DNA from: Desulfobacteraceae bacterium
GTDB taxonomy: Bacteria > Desulfobacterota > Desulfobacteria > Desulfobacterales > UBA5852
NCBI GenBank assembly: GCA_014237395.1
Contig: JABZFP010000030.1
Location: forward strand, 1-64,000
Length of the DNA: 64,000 nucleotides
Reading direction: 5' to 3'
The position numbers and the translations under genes were made by a program. Below are positions 1 to 7,615 of the stretch, one piece after another. Below the pieces are notes generated by a model. It was not told the origin of the DNA, searched no databases, and was given only the letters and a program-made list of their open reading frames with translations. Every line of letters begins with the position of its first letter. Position 1 is the stretch's first letter.

Positions 1-118
1 TGGGAAATTCGTGGGCTTCCTCCAGTTCCAAGGCCAGATCTTTGTCAAATTCGCCCTTGGTGAAATCCCGTACGGCTTTCTGAATGTCCTGCTGGGTGCG
101 GTTGAGCTCAAATTCCAT
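1..118 (-). CDS. Acyl-CoA dehydrogenase, N-terminal fragment (runs off window)
   Basis: The minus strand from the ATG at 118 encodes about 39 residues beginning MEFELNRTQQDIQKAVRDF, which matches the N-terminal helix of acyl-CoA dehydrogenases. A GGGGA ribosome-binding site lies upstream of the ATG. The rest lies outside the window. It is 39 bases downstream of the TetR gene on the same strand, so both are probably one transcript and the TetR protein may control it. Substrate cannot be judged from this fragment. Confidence 0.8.
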   Translation of the reverse strand, partial: MEFELNRTQQDIQKAVRDFTKGEFDKDLALELEEAHEFP

Positions 119-157
119 GATCAGTTCCCCGTGTGTGAAGGGTTGATAATATAAGGG

Positions 158-841
158 TTATGGTGTGCCGTGCCCGGGCCTGCGGTCCGGCACGGGTTCT
201 TCCGTGTGGCACATATTCAGGATAAAGGCGGTTTGATGCCGGATGTAATCTTCGATGGTGTAATGCCGCGACAGAAACCAGCGGCGAAAGGTCCACATGT
301 GGCCGATGACGGCAATGTTGTGGGCGACGAGGTCCATAGCGGCTTCTGAAAGCAGCGGGATCTTGCCGTCCGCCATCAGCGCGGTGAGGGCGCGCGTGAA
401 CAAGCCGGTAATGCGGACCTCATTTTCCAGCACCACCCGGCGCCATTTATGCGGCAGCGACTGGGTTTCCTGGTAAATCAGCAGAATATGGTCGTTCATG
501 CGGTCGCAGACCAGCAGATAAGCCCGCACGACTTCGGCCAGGGGGTTGCCTTGATCTGCGACGCGCTGCATGGCTTCGGCCATACCGCGCTGCATTTCGG
601 CATGGATGGCATCGCAGACCAGGTACAGGACATCTTCTTTGGAGGCGACATACTCATAGAGCGATCCAATCGAGACCCCGGCCGCCTTGGCAATCTGGCG
701 GGTTGTGGTTTTGTGAAAGCCGTTTTGAATGAAAAGCTCGACCGCCGCGTCGACGATCTGGTGCCGCCGTCGCTGGACCAGATCCTGATTTTTAACCTGG
801 GTCGGAATCTGGTGTTCGTTTTTTTGGGGAGCGATGCCCAT
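158..841 (-). CDS. TetR/AcrR family transcriptional regulator
   Basis: A 227-residue repressor-type protein. Residues about 25-70 form the TetR helix-turn-helix (RRRHQIVDAAVELF, then TTRQIAKAAGVSIGSLYEY). The C-terminal part, a ligand-binding helical domain in this family, shows no recognisable specificity. AAGGA precedes the ATG at 841. It is transcribed with the acyl-CoA dehydrogenase that begins at 118 and is divergent from the second TetR gene at 1308. A fatty-acyl-CoA-responsive role is inferred from these neighbours only. Confidence 0.9.
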   Translation of the reverse strand: MGIAPQKNEHQIPTQVKNQDLVQRRRHQIVDAAVELFIQNGFHKTTTRQIAKAAGVSIGSLYEYVASKEDVLYLVCDAIHAEMQRGMAEAMQRVADQGNPLAEVVRAYLLVCDRMNDHILLIYQETQSLPHKWRRVVLENEVRITGLFTRALTALMADGKIPLLSEAAMDLVAHNIAVIGHMWTFRRWFLSRHYTIEDYIRHQTAFILNMCHTEEPVPDRRPGHGTP

Positions 842-906
842 GCTTGCGGCGTCCTTATTTGATGCGTTCGCAAAGAGTCGGAATCTAAAATATCAGAGTT
901 TTATAG

Positions 907-927
907 ATTCCGGATCAAGTCCGGAAT
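907..927. repeat. Short palindrome of a type commonly dispersed in proteobacterial intergenic DNA
   Basis: The arms ATTCCGGA and TCCGGAAT flank the 5-base centre TCAAG. From memory, very similar palindromes recur as short dispersed intergenic repeats in many proteobacteria, but copy number in this genome cannot be seen here. It overlaps the right arm of the 9-base inverted repeat at 879-912. Confidence 0.45.
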
Positions 928-1251
928 GGCAGCTAAAAGACTTTTTACGGTCCCATCCTTATTTAGGTGTCGTATTTTTTTGGTGTTGAGCGTGAATTGG
1001 CTATACTGAACGAGCGCTCAGTCGGAAATACCCCGTTGGTTGTCGCTTGTCAACCCGTTTTTTTACATGTGGCAATACGTTTTACCCTAGTGAATGACTG
1101 TCGCCAGGACGCTGGCACGCGTTCTCTGATGCGCCATGGGCGCTTTATTTTTGCTAAAAGTTACGGGTGACGCGATCGGTTGGCGATAGCGGTGCGATAC
1201 GCGATTTTCGGCTTGACATCCACCCCCGTTCATGGAAAAAGAAAGCATCTG

Positions 1252-1271
1252 TACCTACCGTCCGGTAGGTA
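1252..1271. promoter_or_regulatory. Probable TetR operator
   Basis: TACCTACCGTCCGGTAGGTA is a perfect inverted repeat with 9-base arms around a 2-base centre, the geometry expected for a TetR dimer site. It ends 36 bases before the GTG start of the TetR gene at 1308 and lies just upstream of a TATACT element (1283-1288). Autorepression by that protein is the simplest reading; which of the two TetR proteins binds is unknown. Confidence 0.65.
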
Positions 1272-1307
1272 GGTATCGGGCATATACTCCCTTCTTCGAG
1301 GTTTGCC

Positions 1308-1877
1308 GTGCCCCATATGAAAGACAAAATTATCCGTGTTGCCACCAGCCTGTTTCACCGCAAGGGCTATTTCGCCACCAGCATCAGTGAAATCGCCGGT
1401 TTGTGTGGCATTCAAAAAGCCAGCATCTACTATCACTACGCCAGCAAGGAAGCGATTCTTTACCAGATTCACAGCACGACAATGGATGACCTGACAACAT
1501 ATCTAAAAGGGAATCTGCAGGGTGTGGACGGTATCGAAGACTGCATGCGGGCCGCGGTGCGCAGCCACGTGCGCTTCCATCTGGAGCGGCAAAAAGAAAC
1601 CTTCATTGCCAACACGGAATTGCGGGGGCTCACCCCGGAACACTACGCGCTGATCGTCGCCAAACGCGATACTTACGAGCAGATCATCCAGGAGATCATC
1701 CAGCGGGGCTGCGCGGCCGGTATTTTCGTGGATGAAGACGTGAAAATCCTCTCATACGCGATCCTGACCCAGTGCAACGCCGGTGCCATTTGGTATAAAC
1801 CCGGCGGCCGGCTTACAGTGGATGATATCGCGGAGGTTTACGTACGCTTTGCATTGCAGGGGCTGATGGTGCGATAG
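1308..1877 (+). CDS. TetR/AcrR family regulator heading the acyl-CoA operon
   Basis: A 189-residue protein with the helix-turn-helix at about residues 8-55 (DKIIRVATSLFHRKGYF, then SISEIAGLCGIQKASIYYHY). The GTG at 1308 is preferred because GAGG at 1298-1301 is six bases upstream; an ATG at 1317 is the alternative. It lies 58 bases before the acyl-CoA dehydrogenase on the same strand, so it likely regulates its own operon, perhaps in response to a pathway acyl-CoA. The perfect palindrome at 1252-1271 is its probable site. Confidence 0.9.
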   Translation: MPHMKDKIIRVATSLFHRKGYFATSISEIAGLCGIQKASIYYHYASKEAILYQIHSTTMDDLTTYLKGNLQGVDGIEDCMRAAVRSHVRFHLERQKETFIANTELRGLTPEHYALIVAKRDTYEQIIQEIIQRGCAAGIFVDEDVKILSYAILTQCNAGAIWYKPGGRLTVDDIAEVYVRFALQGLMVR

Positions 1878-1935
1878 ACGCATTTCCACAAACCTATTCA
1901 GAAATGGCAAGGCCCGACGATTCGGAAAGGAGGAC

Positions 1936-3087
1936 ATGGTGGATTTCGAACTCAGCAAGGAACAGGAGATGGTTCGCAAGGAGGTGCGCCGGTTCGCCCA
2001 CAAGGAAATTTTACCGGTGGCGCTGGAATTGGACGAATCCGAGTCCTTCTCCGCCGATCTGACCCGCAAGATGGGGGATATCGGGCTTTTCGGCACCATT
2101 GTTTCCGAAAAATACGGTGGCCAGGGAATGGACTACCTGTCCTACATCATTGCCGTGGAGGAGGTGGCCCGCATCGACGGCTCCCAGGCGGCGACGGTGG
2201 CGGCCGGAAACTCTTTGGGGATCGGGCCGATCTACTATTTCGGGACCGAGGCGCAGAAACAAAAATATCTTCCCAGACTGTGCCGCGGGGAGGGGCTGTG
2301 GGGATTCGGACTCACCGAGCCCACGGCGGGTTCGGATGCCGGCGGCAGCAAAACCACGGCCGTGAAAGACGGCAACGAATGGGTCATCAACGGTTCCAAG
2401 ATTTTTATCACCAACGCGGCCTGTGAGCTTTCGCTGGGGGTGACGGTGCAGGCCGTGACGGGCCGGCGGGAGAGCGGCCGGCCCGAATACACCTGTTTCC
2501 TGGTGGAACACGGTACGCCCGGGTTCAAGGCCGTCGAAATGCACCGCAAGATGATGTGGCGCGCTTCCAACACGGCGGAGCTCTACTTCGATGATGTCCG
2601 CGTCCCGGCGGCCAATGTCCTGGGCAACGTCGGGGACGGCTTTCACCAGATGCTCCAGACCCTCGATGGGGGACGTCTTTCCATTGCCGCCATGGGACTG
2701 GGGGGCGCCCAGGGCGCCTACGAAATGGCCCTGAAATACGCCAAGTCCAGAGAGCAGTTCGGACAACCCGTATCCAAATTCCAGGCGGTGGCCTTCAAGC
2801 TGGCGGACTGCGCCATGGAAATCGAATGCGGGCGCAACCTGCTTTACAAGGCCTGTTGGCTGCGGGATAAGAAACGCCCCTTTGCCAAGGAGGCGGCCAT
2901 GGCCAAACTCTACTGCTCCGAGCTCATGGGGCGGGTGGCCAATCACGCCGTCCAGATTCATGGCGGTTATGGGTTGATGAAAGAGTATCATGTGGAGCGC
3001 TTTTACCGGGATCAGAAGCTTCTGGACATCGGCGAGGGGACGTCCGAAGTGCAGCGCCTGGTCATTTCACGCTATATCGGGTGCTGA
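1936..3087 (+). CDS. Acyl-CoA dehydrogenase
   Basis: A 383-residue FAD enzyme of usual family length that introduces a 2,3-double bond into an acyl-CoA and passes electrons to ETF. Visible signatures are GFGLTEPTAGSDAGGSKTT (about residues 120-140), the arginine-containing YAKSREQFGQPVSKFQ segment (about 265-280) and the C-terminal IGEGTSEVQRL. Glu367 in that last motif sits where short- and medium-chain dehydrogenases carry the catalytic base; isovaleryl-CoA dehydrogenases instead have a small residue there. So the substrate may not be plain isovaleryl-CoA although the neighbours look like a leucine pathway. An AAAGGAGG site precedes the ATG. Confidence 0.95.
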   Translation: MVDFELSKEQEMVRKEVRRFAHKEILPVALELDESESFSADLTRKMGDIGLFGTIVSEKYGGQGMDYLSYIIAVEEVARIDGSQAATVAAGNSLGIGPIYYFGTEAQKQKYLPRLCRGEGLWGFGLTEPTAGSDAGGSKTTAVKDGNEWVINGSKIFITNAACELSLGVTVQAVTGRRESGRPEYTCFLVEHGTPGFKAVEMHRKMMWRASNTAELYFDDVRVPAANVLGNVGDGFHQMLQTLDGGRLSIAAMGLGGAQGAYEMALKYAKSREQFGQPVSKFQAVAFKLADCAMEIECGRNLLYKACWLRDKKRPFAKEAAMAKLYCSELMGRVANHAVQIHGGYGLMKEYHVERFYRDQKLLDIGEGTSEVQRLVISRYIGC

Positions 3088-3135
3088 CCACCCGGTCTGA
3101 AACAACGGTGCCTGGCCCGTAACAAGGGAGGAGAT

Positions 3136-3918
3136 ATGTCGGACGACGTGTTGCTCATGGAGGAAAAGGACGGTGTGTTGTGGCTGACGCTCAATCGCCC
3201 GCAGGTTATGAATTCATTCAATTTCGAGTTGCTGCGGGCCCTCAAGGCCCAGATTGACGGAATCCGTTTCCGGCCCGAGATTCGTGTGGTGATCATTACC
3301 GGGGCCGGCGAAAAAGCGTTTTGCGCCGGTGCGGACCTCAAGGAGCGGGCCACCCTGCCGCCCCTGCAGGTCAAGGAATTCATCTTCACCATTCGGGACC
3401 TGTTCAGCAGCATCGAAAATCTGAACAAGCCGGTGATCGCGGCGGTTAACGGCGTCGCCCTCGGCGGCGGCACCGAGCTGGCCCTGGCCTGTGATATCCG
3501 CATCGCTTCCGCAACGGCATCCATGGGGTTGACGGAAACCCGGCTGGCCATCATTCCCGGTGCCGGCGGAACCCAGCGCTTGCCTCGCCTGATCGGGCGC
3601 GGCAAGGCCAAAGAGCTCATTTTCACCGGGCGCCGGGTACCCGCCGAAGAGGCCCTGGCCATTGGACTGGTCAACCAGGTCTGTGCGCCCGACCAATTGC
3701 GGAAAACCTGTGATGCCATGGCGGCCGAGATTTGCGAGACGGGTCCCATCGCCATCGAACAGGCCAAATACGCCATTAATCACGGATTGGAAACCGACCT
3801 TCACACCGGTCTGGCCATTGAATCCAACGCCTACTGGGTGACGATACCCACCCAGGACCGGCTGGAAGGGCTGGCCGCATTCCGAGAAAAACGCAAACCG
3901 GTTTACAAGGGAGAATAG
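3136..3918 (+). CDS. Enoyl-CoA hydratase, methylglutaconyl-CoA hydratase-like
   Basis: A 260-residue crotonase. The oxyanion-hole segments are AFCAGADLKERA (about residue 55-67) and VNGVALGGGTELALACD (about 105-120), with acidic residues in GGGTELA and GLTETRLAIIPGAGGTQR. The latter, followed by LPRLIGRGKAKELIFTGR, is very close to the methylglutaconyl-CoA hydratase (AUH/LiuC) subgroup as remembered. It would hydrate a 2-enoyl-CoA, plausibly methylglutaconyl-CoA to HMG-CoA, between the dehydrogenase and carboxyltransferase of the same operon. The next gene starts five bases after it ends. Confidence 0.9.
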   Translation: MSDDVLLMEEKDGVLWLTLNRPQVMNSFNFELLRALKAQIDGIRFRPEIRVVIITGAGEKAFCAGADLKERATLPPLQVKEFIFTIRDLFSSIENLNKPVIAAVNGVALGGGTELALACDIRIASATASMGLTETRLAIIPGAGGTQRLPRLIGRGKAKELIFTGRRVPAEEALAIGLVNQVCAPDQLRKTCDAMAAEICETGPIAIEQAKYAINHGLETDLHTGLAIESNAYWVTIPTQDRLEGLAAFREKRKPVYKGE

Positions 3919-3922
3919 CGCC

Positions 3923-5536
3923 ATGACCGCCACAGTGACCGCTCAGGCTGTCGATAACCGAACGTTCTGGACAAATGAAGAACAGAAGCTGGATCAGCAG
4001 GTCCATGCCGCACTGTTTCCCGGCGGGCAAACGGCAATCGACCGCCTGGCCAAACAGGGTAAGCGACCGGTGCGGGACCTTATCAACGAACTGATCGATC
4101 CCGGCACCGAATTCTACGAATTGAGTCGTATTGCCGGTTTCGGGATGGGGTATCCGGGGGTGGAGGATGTCCCCTGCGGCGGCGTCGTCACCGGGATCGG
4201 CAAGATTTACAACAACTGGACCATGATCTTTGCCAATGACAGCCGGGTCAAAGCCGGGACGTATTTCCCCATCACCCTCAAAAAACATATGCGGGCCCAG
4301 GCCATCGCCGAGCGCTGTGGGTTGAACTGCGTTTATATCGCCGATAGCGGCGGGGCTTTTCTGCCCATGCAGGCCGATGTCTTCCCGGACGACCAGCATT
4401 TCGGGTCCATGTTTTTCAACATGGCCCGCATGTCGGCCAGGGGGTTGAAGCAGATAACGTTAAGTACTGGCGGTAACACCGCTGGCGGGGCCTACATTGT
4501 TTTCATGGCCTGCCAGTCGATCATGATCGATCAAAAAGCCTTTTCCTTCCTGGGCGGCCCCCCGCTGGTCAAGATGGCCACCGGCGAGGTGATTTCCGCC
4601 GAAGACCTGGGCGGCGCCCGCGTGCATACCCAGATTTCCGGCGGCGCGGATCACTTCTGCACTTCCCAGGAAGAGGCCATCGCCCGTGTGCGGGAAATCC
4701 TCTGTCTGGAAAAACCCCAGCAGGTCCGGATCCAGCGGTTCGAGGAGCGCCCCCCGACCGTGCCGACCGACCACATTTACGACCTGCTGCCGGCGGGCAT
4801 TCATCAGGGGATCGACGTGCGGACGGTTTTGCAGTGTATAGCGGACGACAGCATGTTCTCCGAATACAAACGGGACTACGCACCGGGGCGCGGCGACAAT
4901 ATCGTGGCCGGCAAGATTCGGATCAAGGGCCTGCCGATGGGAGTGATTGCCTCCAACGGCGTGGGCATCATCTTTGTGGAAGCGGCCCGCAAGGCCACCG
5001 AGTGGATCGTGCGCTGCAGCCAGGAGAAAATCCCTCTGCTCTTTATCCAGAACGCACCGGGCTACATGGTGGGTTCCGAATCGGAACATATGGGCATGGG
5101 GAAATACGGCGCCGATATGGTGCGGGCCGTTTCCTGTGCCCAGGTGCCGCGCATTCAGCTGGTGATCGGCCCGGACAATGGCGCGGCCAACTACGGCATG
5201 TGCGGCCGGGCTTATCGCCCCCACTTTCTCTTTCACACCATGCGATCCCGAACCTCGGTCATGAGCGGCCGCAGTGCGGCCGGCGTGCTGCTGTCCATCG
5301 AGGAGCGCAAACGTGAAGTCAAGGGCAACCCCATGAGCGAAGAGGAAAAGAAGGCCTTCAGCGAGAAAATGATCAACAAGTACGATGGCGAGGCCCACCC
5401 TTTTTATTGTGGTGCCCGCCTGCTCAGCGATCGTGTGCTCAAATTCGGTGAAATCCGCGACTGGCTGGCTATGGCCTTCGAGGTCAGTTTGCTGGCGCCC
5501 ATCGGTGAGCCGTCATTCGGTAATTTCCGCTTTTAA
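3923..5536 (+). CDS. Biotin-dependent acyl-CoA carboxylase, carboxyltransferase subunit (methylcrotonyl-CoA carboxylase beta-like)
   Basis: A 537-residue carboxyltransferase, the usual length of MCC beta. Shared signatures are SGGAFLPMQADVFPDDQHFG, then GGNTAGGAYIVFMACQS and FLGGPPLVKMATGEVISAED in the N-terminal half, and GIIFVEAARKATEWI and QNAPGYMVG in the C-terminal half. In a carboxylase it moves CO2 from carboxybiotin to an enoyl-CoA. The family also contains decarboxylase subunits such as glutaconyl-CoA decarboxylase alpha. No biotin carboxylase or biotin carrier gene lies in this operon or window, so the partner must be elsewhere or the enzyme may work as a decarboxylase or transcarboxylase. 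It starts five bases after the hydratase. Confidence 0.92.
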   Translation: MTATVTAQAVDNRTFWTNEEQKLDQQVHAALFPGGQTAIDRLAKQGKRPVRDLINELIDPGTEFYELSRIAGFGMGYPGVEDVPCGGVVTGIGKIYNNWTMIFANDSRVKAGTYFPITLKKHMRAQAIAERCGLNCVYIADSGGAFLPMQADVFPDDQHFGSMFFNMARMSARGLKQITLSTGGNTAGGAYIVFMACQSIMIDQKAFSFLGGPPLVKMATGEVISAEDLGGARVHTQISGGADHFCTSQEEAIARVREILCLEKPQQVRIQRFEERPPTVPTDHIYDLLPAGIHQGIDVRTVLQCIADDSMFSEYKRDYAPGRGDNIVAGKIRIKGLPMGVIASNGVGIIFVEAARKATEWIVRCSQEKIPLLFIQNAPGYMVGSESEHMGMGKYGADMVRAVSCAQVPRIQLVIGPDNGAANYGMCGRAYRPHFLFHTMRSRTSVMSGRSAAGVLLSIEERKREVKGNPMSEEEKKAFSEKMINKYDGEAHPFYCGARLLSDRVLKFGEIRDWLAMAFEVSLLAPIGEPSFGNFRF

Positions 5537-5596
5537 TCGAAAACCTGCGAAGAATGTCAATGTGCCATATTAAAACAGATAGAGGAGGACGATCTC

Positions 5597-6766
5597 ATGA
5601 CAGATCATGATTATTGGAGCATTTTCCCACGGATGCCTAAAAAGGTAACGTTGGGCGATATCACGGTGCGGGACGGATTTCAGCATCTGGAAAAATTTGT
5701 TTCCACTCGGGCCAAAATCTTTTATGCAGAAGAGATGATCTTTGCCGGCTGCCGCAATATTGAAGTGACCAATCTCGGCAGCGCCTACCTGATGCCCCAG
5801 TTCAGTGATGCGGAGGAGATCCTGGGCTATCTGCGCAGCGACCGGTTTCGTAAAAAATGTGAAAAACGGGGCATCGATTATAACGACATCTGCATCACCG
5901 CCGTGACGATTCGCGAAAAAGCCGTCGACCGGGCCATCGAGCTCAGTCGGCAGGGGATCGGGCCAGATCGCTGCCTGATGATGGTGTCTACGGAAGAAGA
6001 GCACCATTTTGCCAATTCCGGCACGACCCTGCCGGTTTACTGGAAGGAGGCCGAGCGCTGTATCCAGAAATGCCGGGATGCGGGACTCAAGATGTGCGGC
6101 ACGGTCAGCACGATCTGGGGCAGCCCGATTGCCGGTGCCACCGATATGAAAGACGCCGTGGAATTCACCAAGCGATTTCTGGAAATCGGGGCGTCGGATA
6201 TCGAGCATGCCGATCACGACGGCAGCGCTTCGGCGCCGGATGTCTACCGCTATTTTTCCATGGTGCTGGACGACATACCCGATACCAGCGTGCATATCGC
6301 CCATTTCCACGAGACCAAACGGGTGGCGTCGGCCTCGGTTCTGGCCGCCCTGCATGCCGGCATCACCCATTTCGAAGGCACCCTGGGCGGGCTGGGGGGG
6401 CAGCCGGCCAATTTTCTGGATGACTGCCCCGTGCCGGGTACCGGGGATTACTATTACAAGGATCCCCGCTATGTGGGCCTGACCTGCCTCGAGGACATGC
6501 TGGTGCAGATTGACGAGATGGGGATCGAACACGGCTATGACGTCGATCGCGTGCTGTGGCTGGGCCGTCAGTTGGAACGCACGGTCGGCCATCGCCTGCG
6601 CAGCGAGGCCGTGATCAACGGGCGGACCCTCAAAGAGGGGCATCTCCAATTCGCCCGGCCGGGTTTAGGGAAACTCAAAGCGCGCATGGACGAGACACCC
6701 GGACAGAAGCTCCCCGGCGAGTGGAAGGACGAGGCCGTCCTGCCGGAACGGTTGCGCCCGGCCTGA
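5597..6766 (+). CDS. HMG-CoA lyase-like protein (DRE-TIM family), atypical active site
   Basis: A 389-residue DRE-TIM metallolyase. The metal-binding signature TVRDGFQHLEK places Asp26, and HFHE places His236 and His238, as in HMG-CoA lyase. The downstream loop reads GTLGGLGGQPANF: Gln269 stands where HMG-CoA lyases have the catalytic cysteine of GLGGCP, and the protein is longer than typical bacterial lyases (about 300). The reaction may still be C-C cleavage of a 3-hydroxyacyl-CoA such as HMG-CoA to acetyl-CoA and acetoacetate, which fits the acetoacetyl-CoA synthetase downstream, but a different substrate is equally possible. A strong AGAGGAGGA site sets the ATG. Confidence 0.8.
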   Translation: MTDHDYWSIFPRMPKKVTLGDITVRDGFQHLEKFVSTRAKIFYAEEMIFAGCRNIEVTNLGSAYLMPQFSDAEEILGYLRSDRFRKKCEKRGIDYNDICITAVTIREKAVDRAIELSRQGIGPDRCLMMVSTEEEHHFANSGTTLPVYWKEAERCIQKCRDAGLKMCGTVSTIWGSPIAGATDMKDAVEFTKRFLEIGASDIEHADHDGSASAPDVYRYFSMVLDDIPDTSVHIAHFHETKRVASASVLAALHAGITHFEGTLGGLGGQPANFLDDCPVPGTGDYYYKDPRYVGLTCLEDMLVQIDEMGIEHGYDVDRVLWLGRQLERTVGHRLRSEAVINGRTLKEGHLQFARPGLGKLKARMDETPGQKLPGEWKDEAVLPERLRPA

Positions 6767-6869
6767 GAACGGCCGACCGCTACACCCATGCCCTGCCAGG
6801 GGCCAACATCCCTCCCGGCCGACCATGACAAAGGGGGCACGGGAGGGAGGGAACAACGAGGAGCAAGAC

Positions 6870-7508
6870 ATGGATACCAAGGAAGACAAACCCCACATTA
6901 ATGTGGATTACTTCGAAGACCTGACCGGCAAGATTGCCACACCGGAAGGCGACCGGGTCGATGAAATCGGCCGTCGGATTCGGAAACTGAGGGAAGCCAA
7001 AGGGCTTTCACTGGAGGAGCTTTCCAATCTCACCGGTTTTGAAATCGATTTCCTGGAGAAAATCGAAAACCAGGAGGTCCATCCCCAGCTGGGGACGGTG
7101 ATCAAACTGTCCAAAGCGCTGGAAAGCGCCTTCGGGCGATTGGTTTCGGGCGTGGGGGATCGGCTGTATTCGGTCACCCGACGAAAGGAGCAAAAGATCG
7201 TTTCGCGTTCCACCGGTCTGGCCGGCAAGCAGAAGCTCTACACCTACAAGAGCCTCGCGCCGGAAGTCAAAGGGCGCCACATGGAAGCCCTCATGGTGCA
7301 GCTGGAGGAAAACCCCGGCGGTGAGTTGTCGGTCCACGACGGGGAAGAATTCATCTATGTGCTGGAGGGCACGGTCGCCATGCAGATCGGGGAGGACCGT
7401 TTCGATCTCGAACCGGGTGACAGCGTTTACTATCTCTCGACGACACCGCACCTGATCGCGGCCAAACAGGGCCGGGCAACCATCATGGCGGTGCTATACG
7501 GGCAATAG
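6870..7508 (+). CDS. XRE-family regulator with C-terminal cupin
   Basis: A 212-residue protein from the ATG at 6870, chosen because GAGGAG lies upstream; a longer frame from 6825 lacks a site. Residues about 30-85 are a Cro/C1-type helix-turn-helix (IGRRIRKLREAKGLSLEEL). Residues about 140-205 are a cupin barrel (DGEEFIYVLEGTVAMQIG, then DLEPGDSVYYLSTTPH), the usual small-molecule-sensing domain of this family. Its position between the lyase-like gene and acetoacetyl-CoA synthetase suggests a second, metabolite-responsive control of this operon. The ligand is unknown. Confidence 0.9.
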   Translation: MDTKEDKPHINVDYFEDLTGKIATPEGDRVDEIGRRIRKLREAKGLSLEELSNLTGFEIDFLEKIENQEVHPQLGTVIKLSKALESAFGRLVSGVGDRLYSVTRRKEQKIVSRSTGLAGKQKLYTYKSLAPEVKGRHMEALMVQLEENPGGELSVHDGEEFIYVLEGTVAMQIGEDRFDLEPGDSVYYLSTTPHLIAAKQGRATIMAVLYGQ

Positions 7509-7615
7509 GGGCCGTCTGCAAGCGGCCACCGGTTTCGGGGGTGAATCTGTCGGGAGGTTTCCGATCAACCACTGTGACGCGCGCCTGCTGCGCGTCGACA
7601 CGAAGGGAGCGCATC

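Larger units (their letters stand above)
842..1307. other. Divergent intergenic region between two TetR genes
   Basis: A 466-base gap without a convincing gene. It holds an inverted repeat with 9-base arms CGGAATCTA/TAGATTCCG (879-887 and 904-912), a short dispersed-repeat-like palindrome (907-927), an 8-base palindrome GAGCGCTC inside CTGAACGAGCGCTCAGTCGG (1006-1025), and a near-perfect operator at 1252-1271. A TTGACA at 1213-1218 has no good -10 at 16-18 bases; TATACT occurs at 1283-1288. A 67-codon plus-strand reading frame from 967 has no family resemblance and is not called. Confidence 0.6.

Noticed and set aside
1213..1241. TTGACA as a promoter for the TetR gene
   Set aside because: No acceptable -10 at 15-19 bases; kept only as a note.
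6377..6424. Sequencing error or frameshift as cause of the missing lyase cysteine
   Set aside because: The codon is CAG and all flanking residues stay in frame; changing it to a Cys codon would need more than one substitution.
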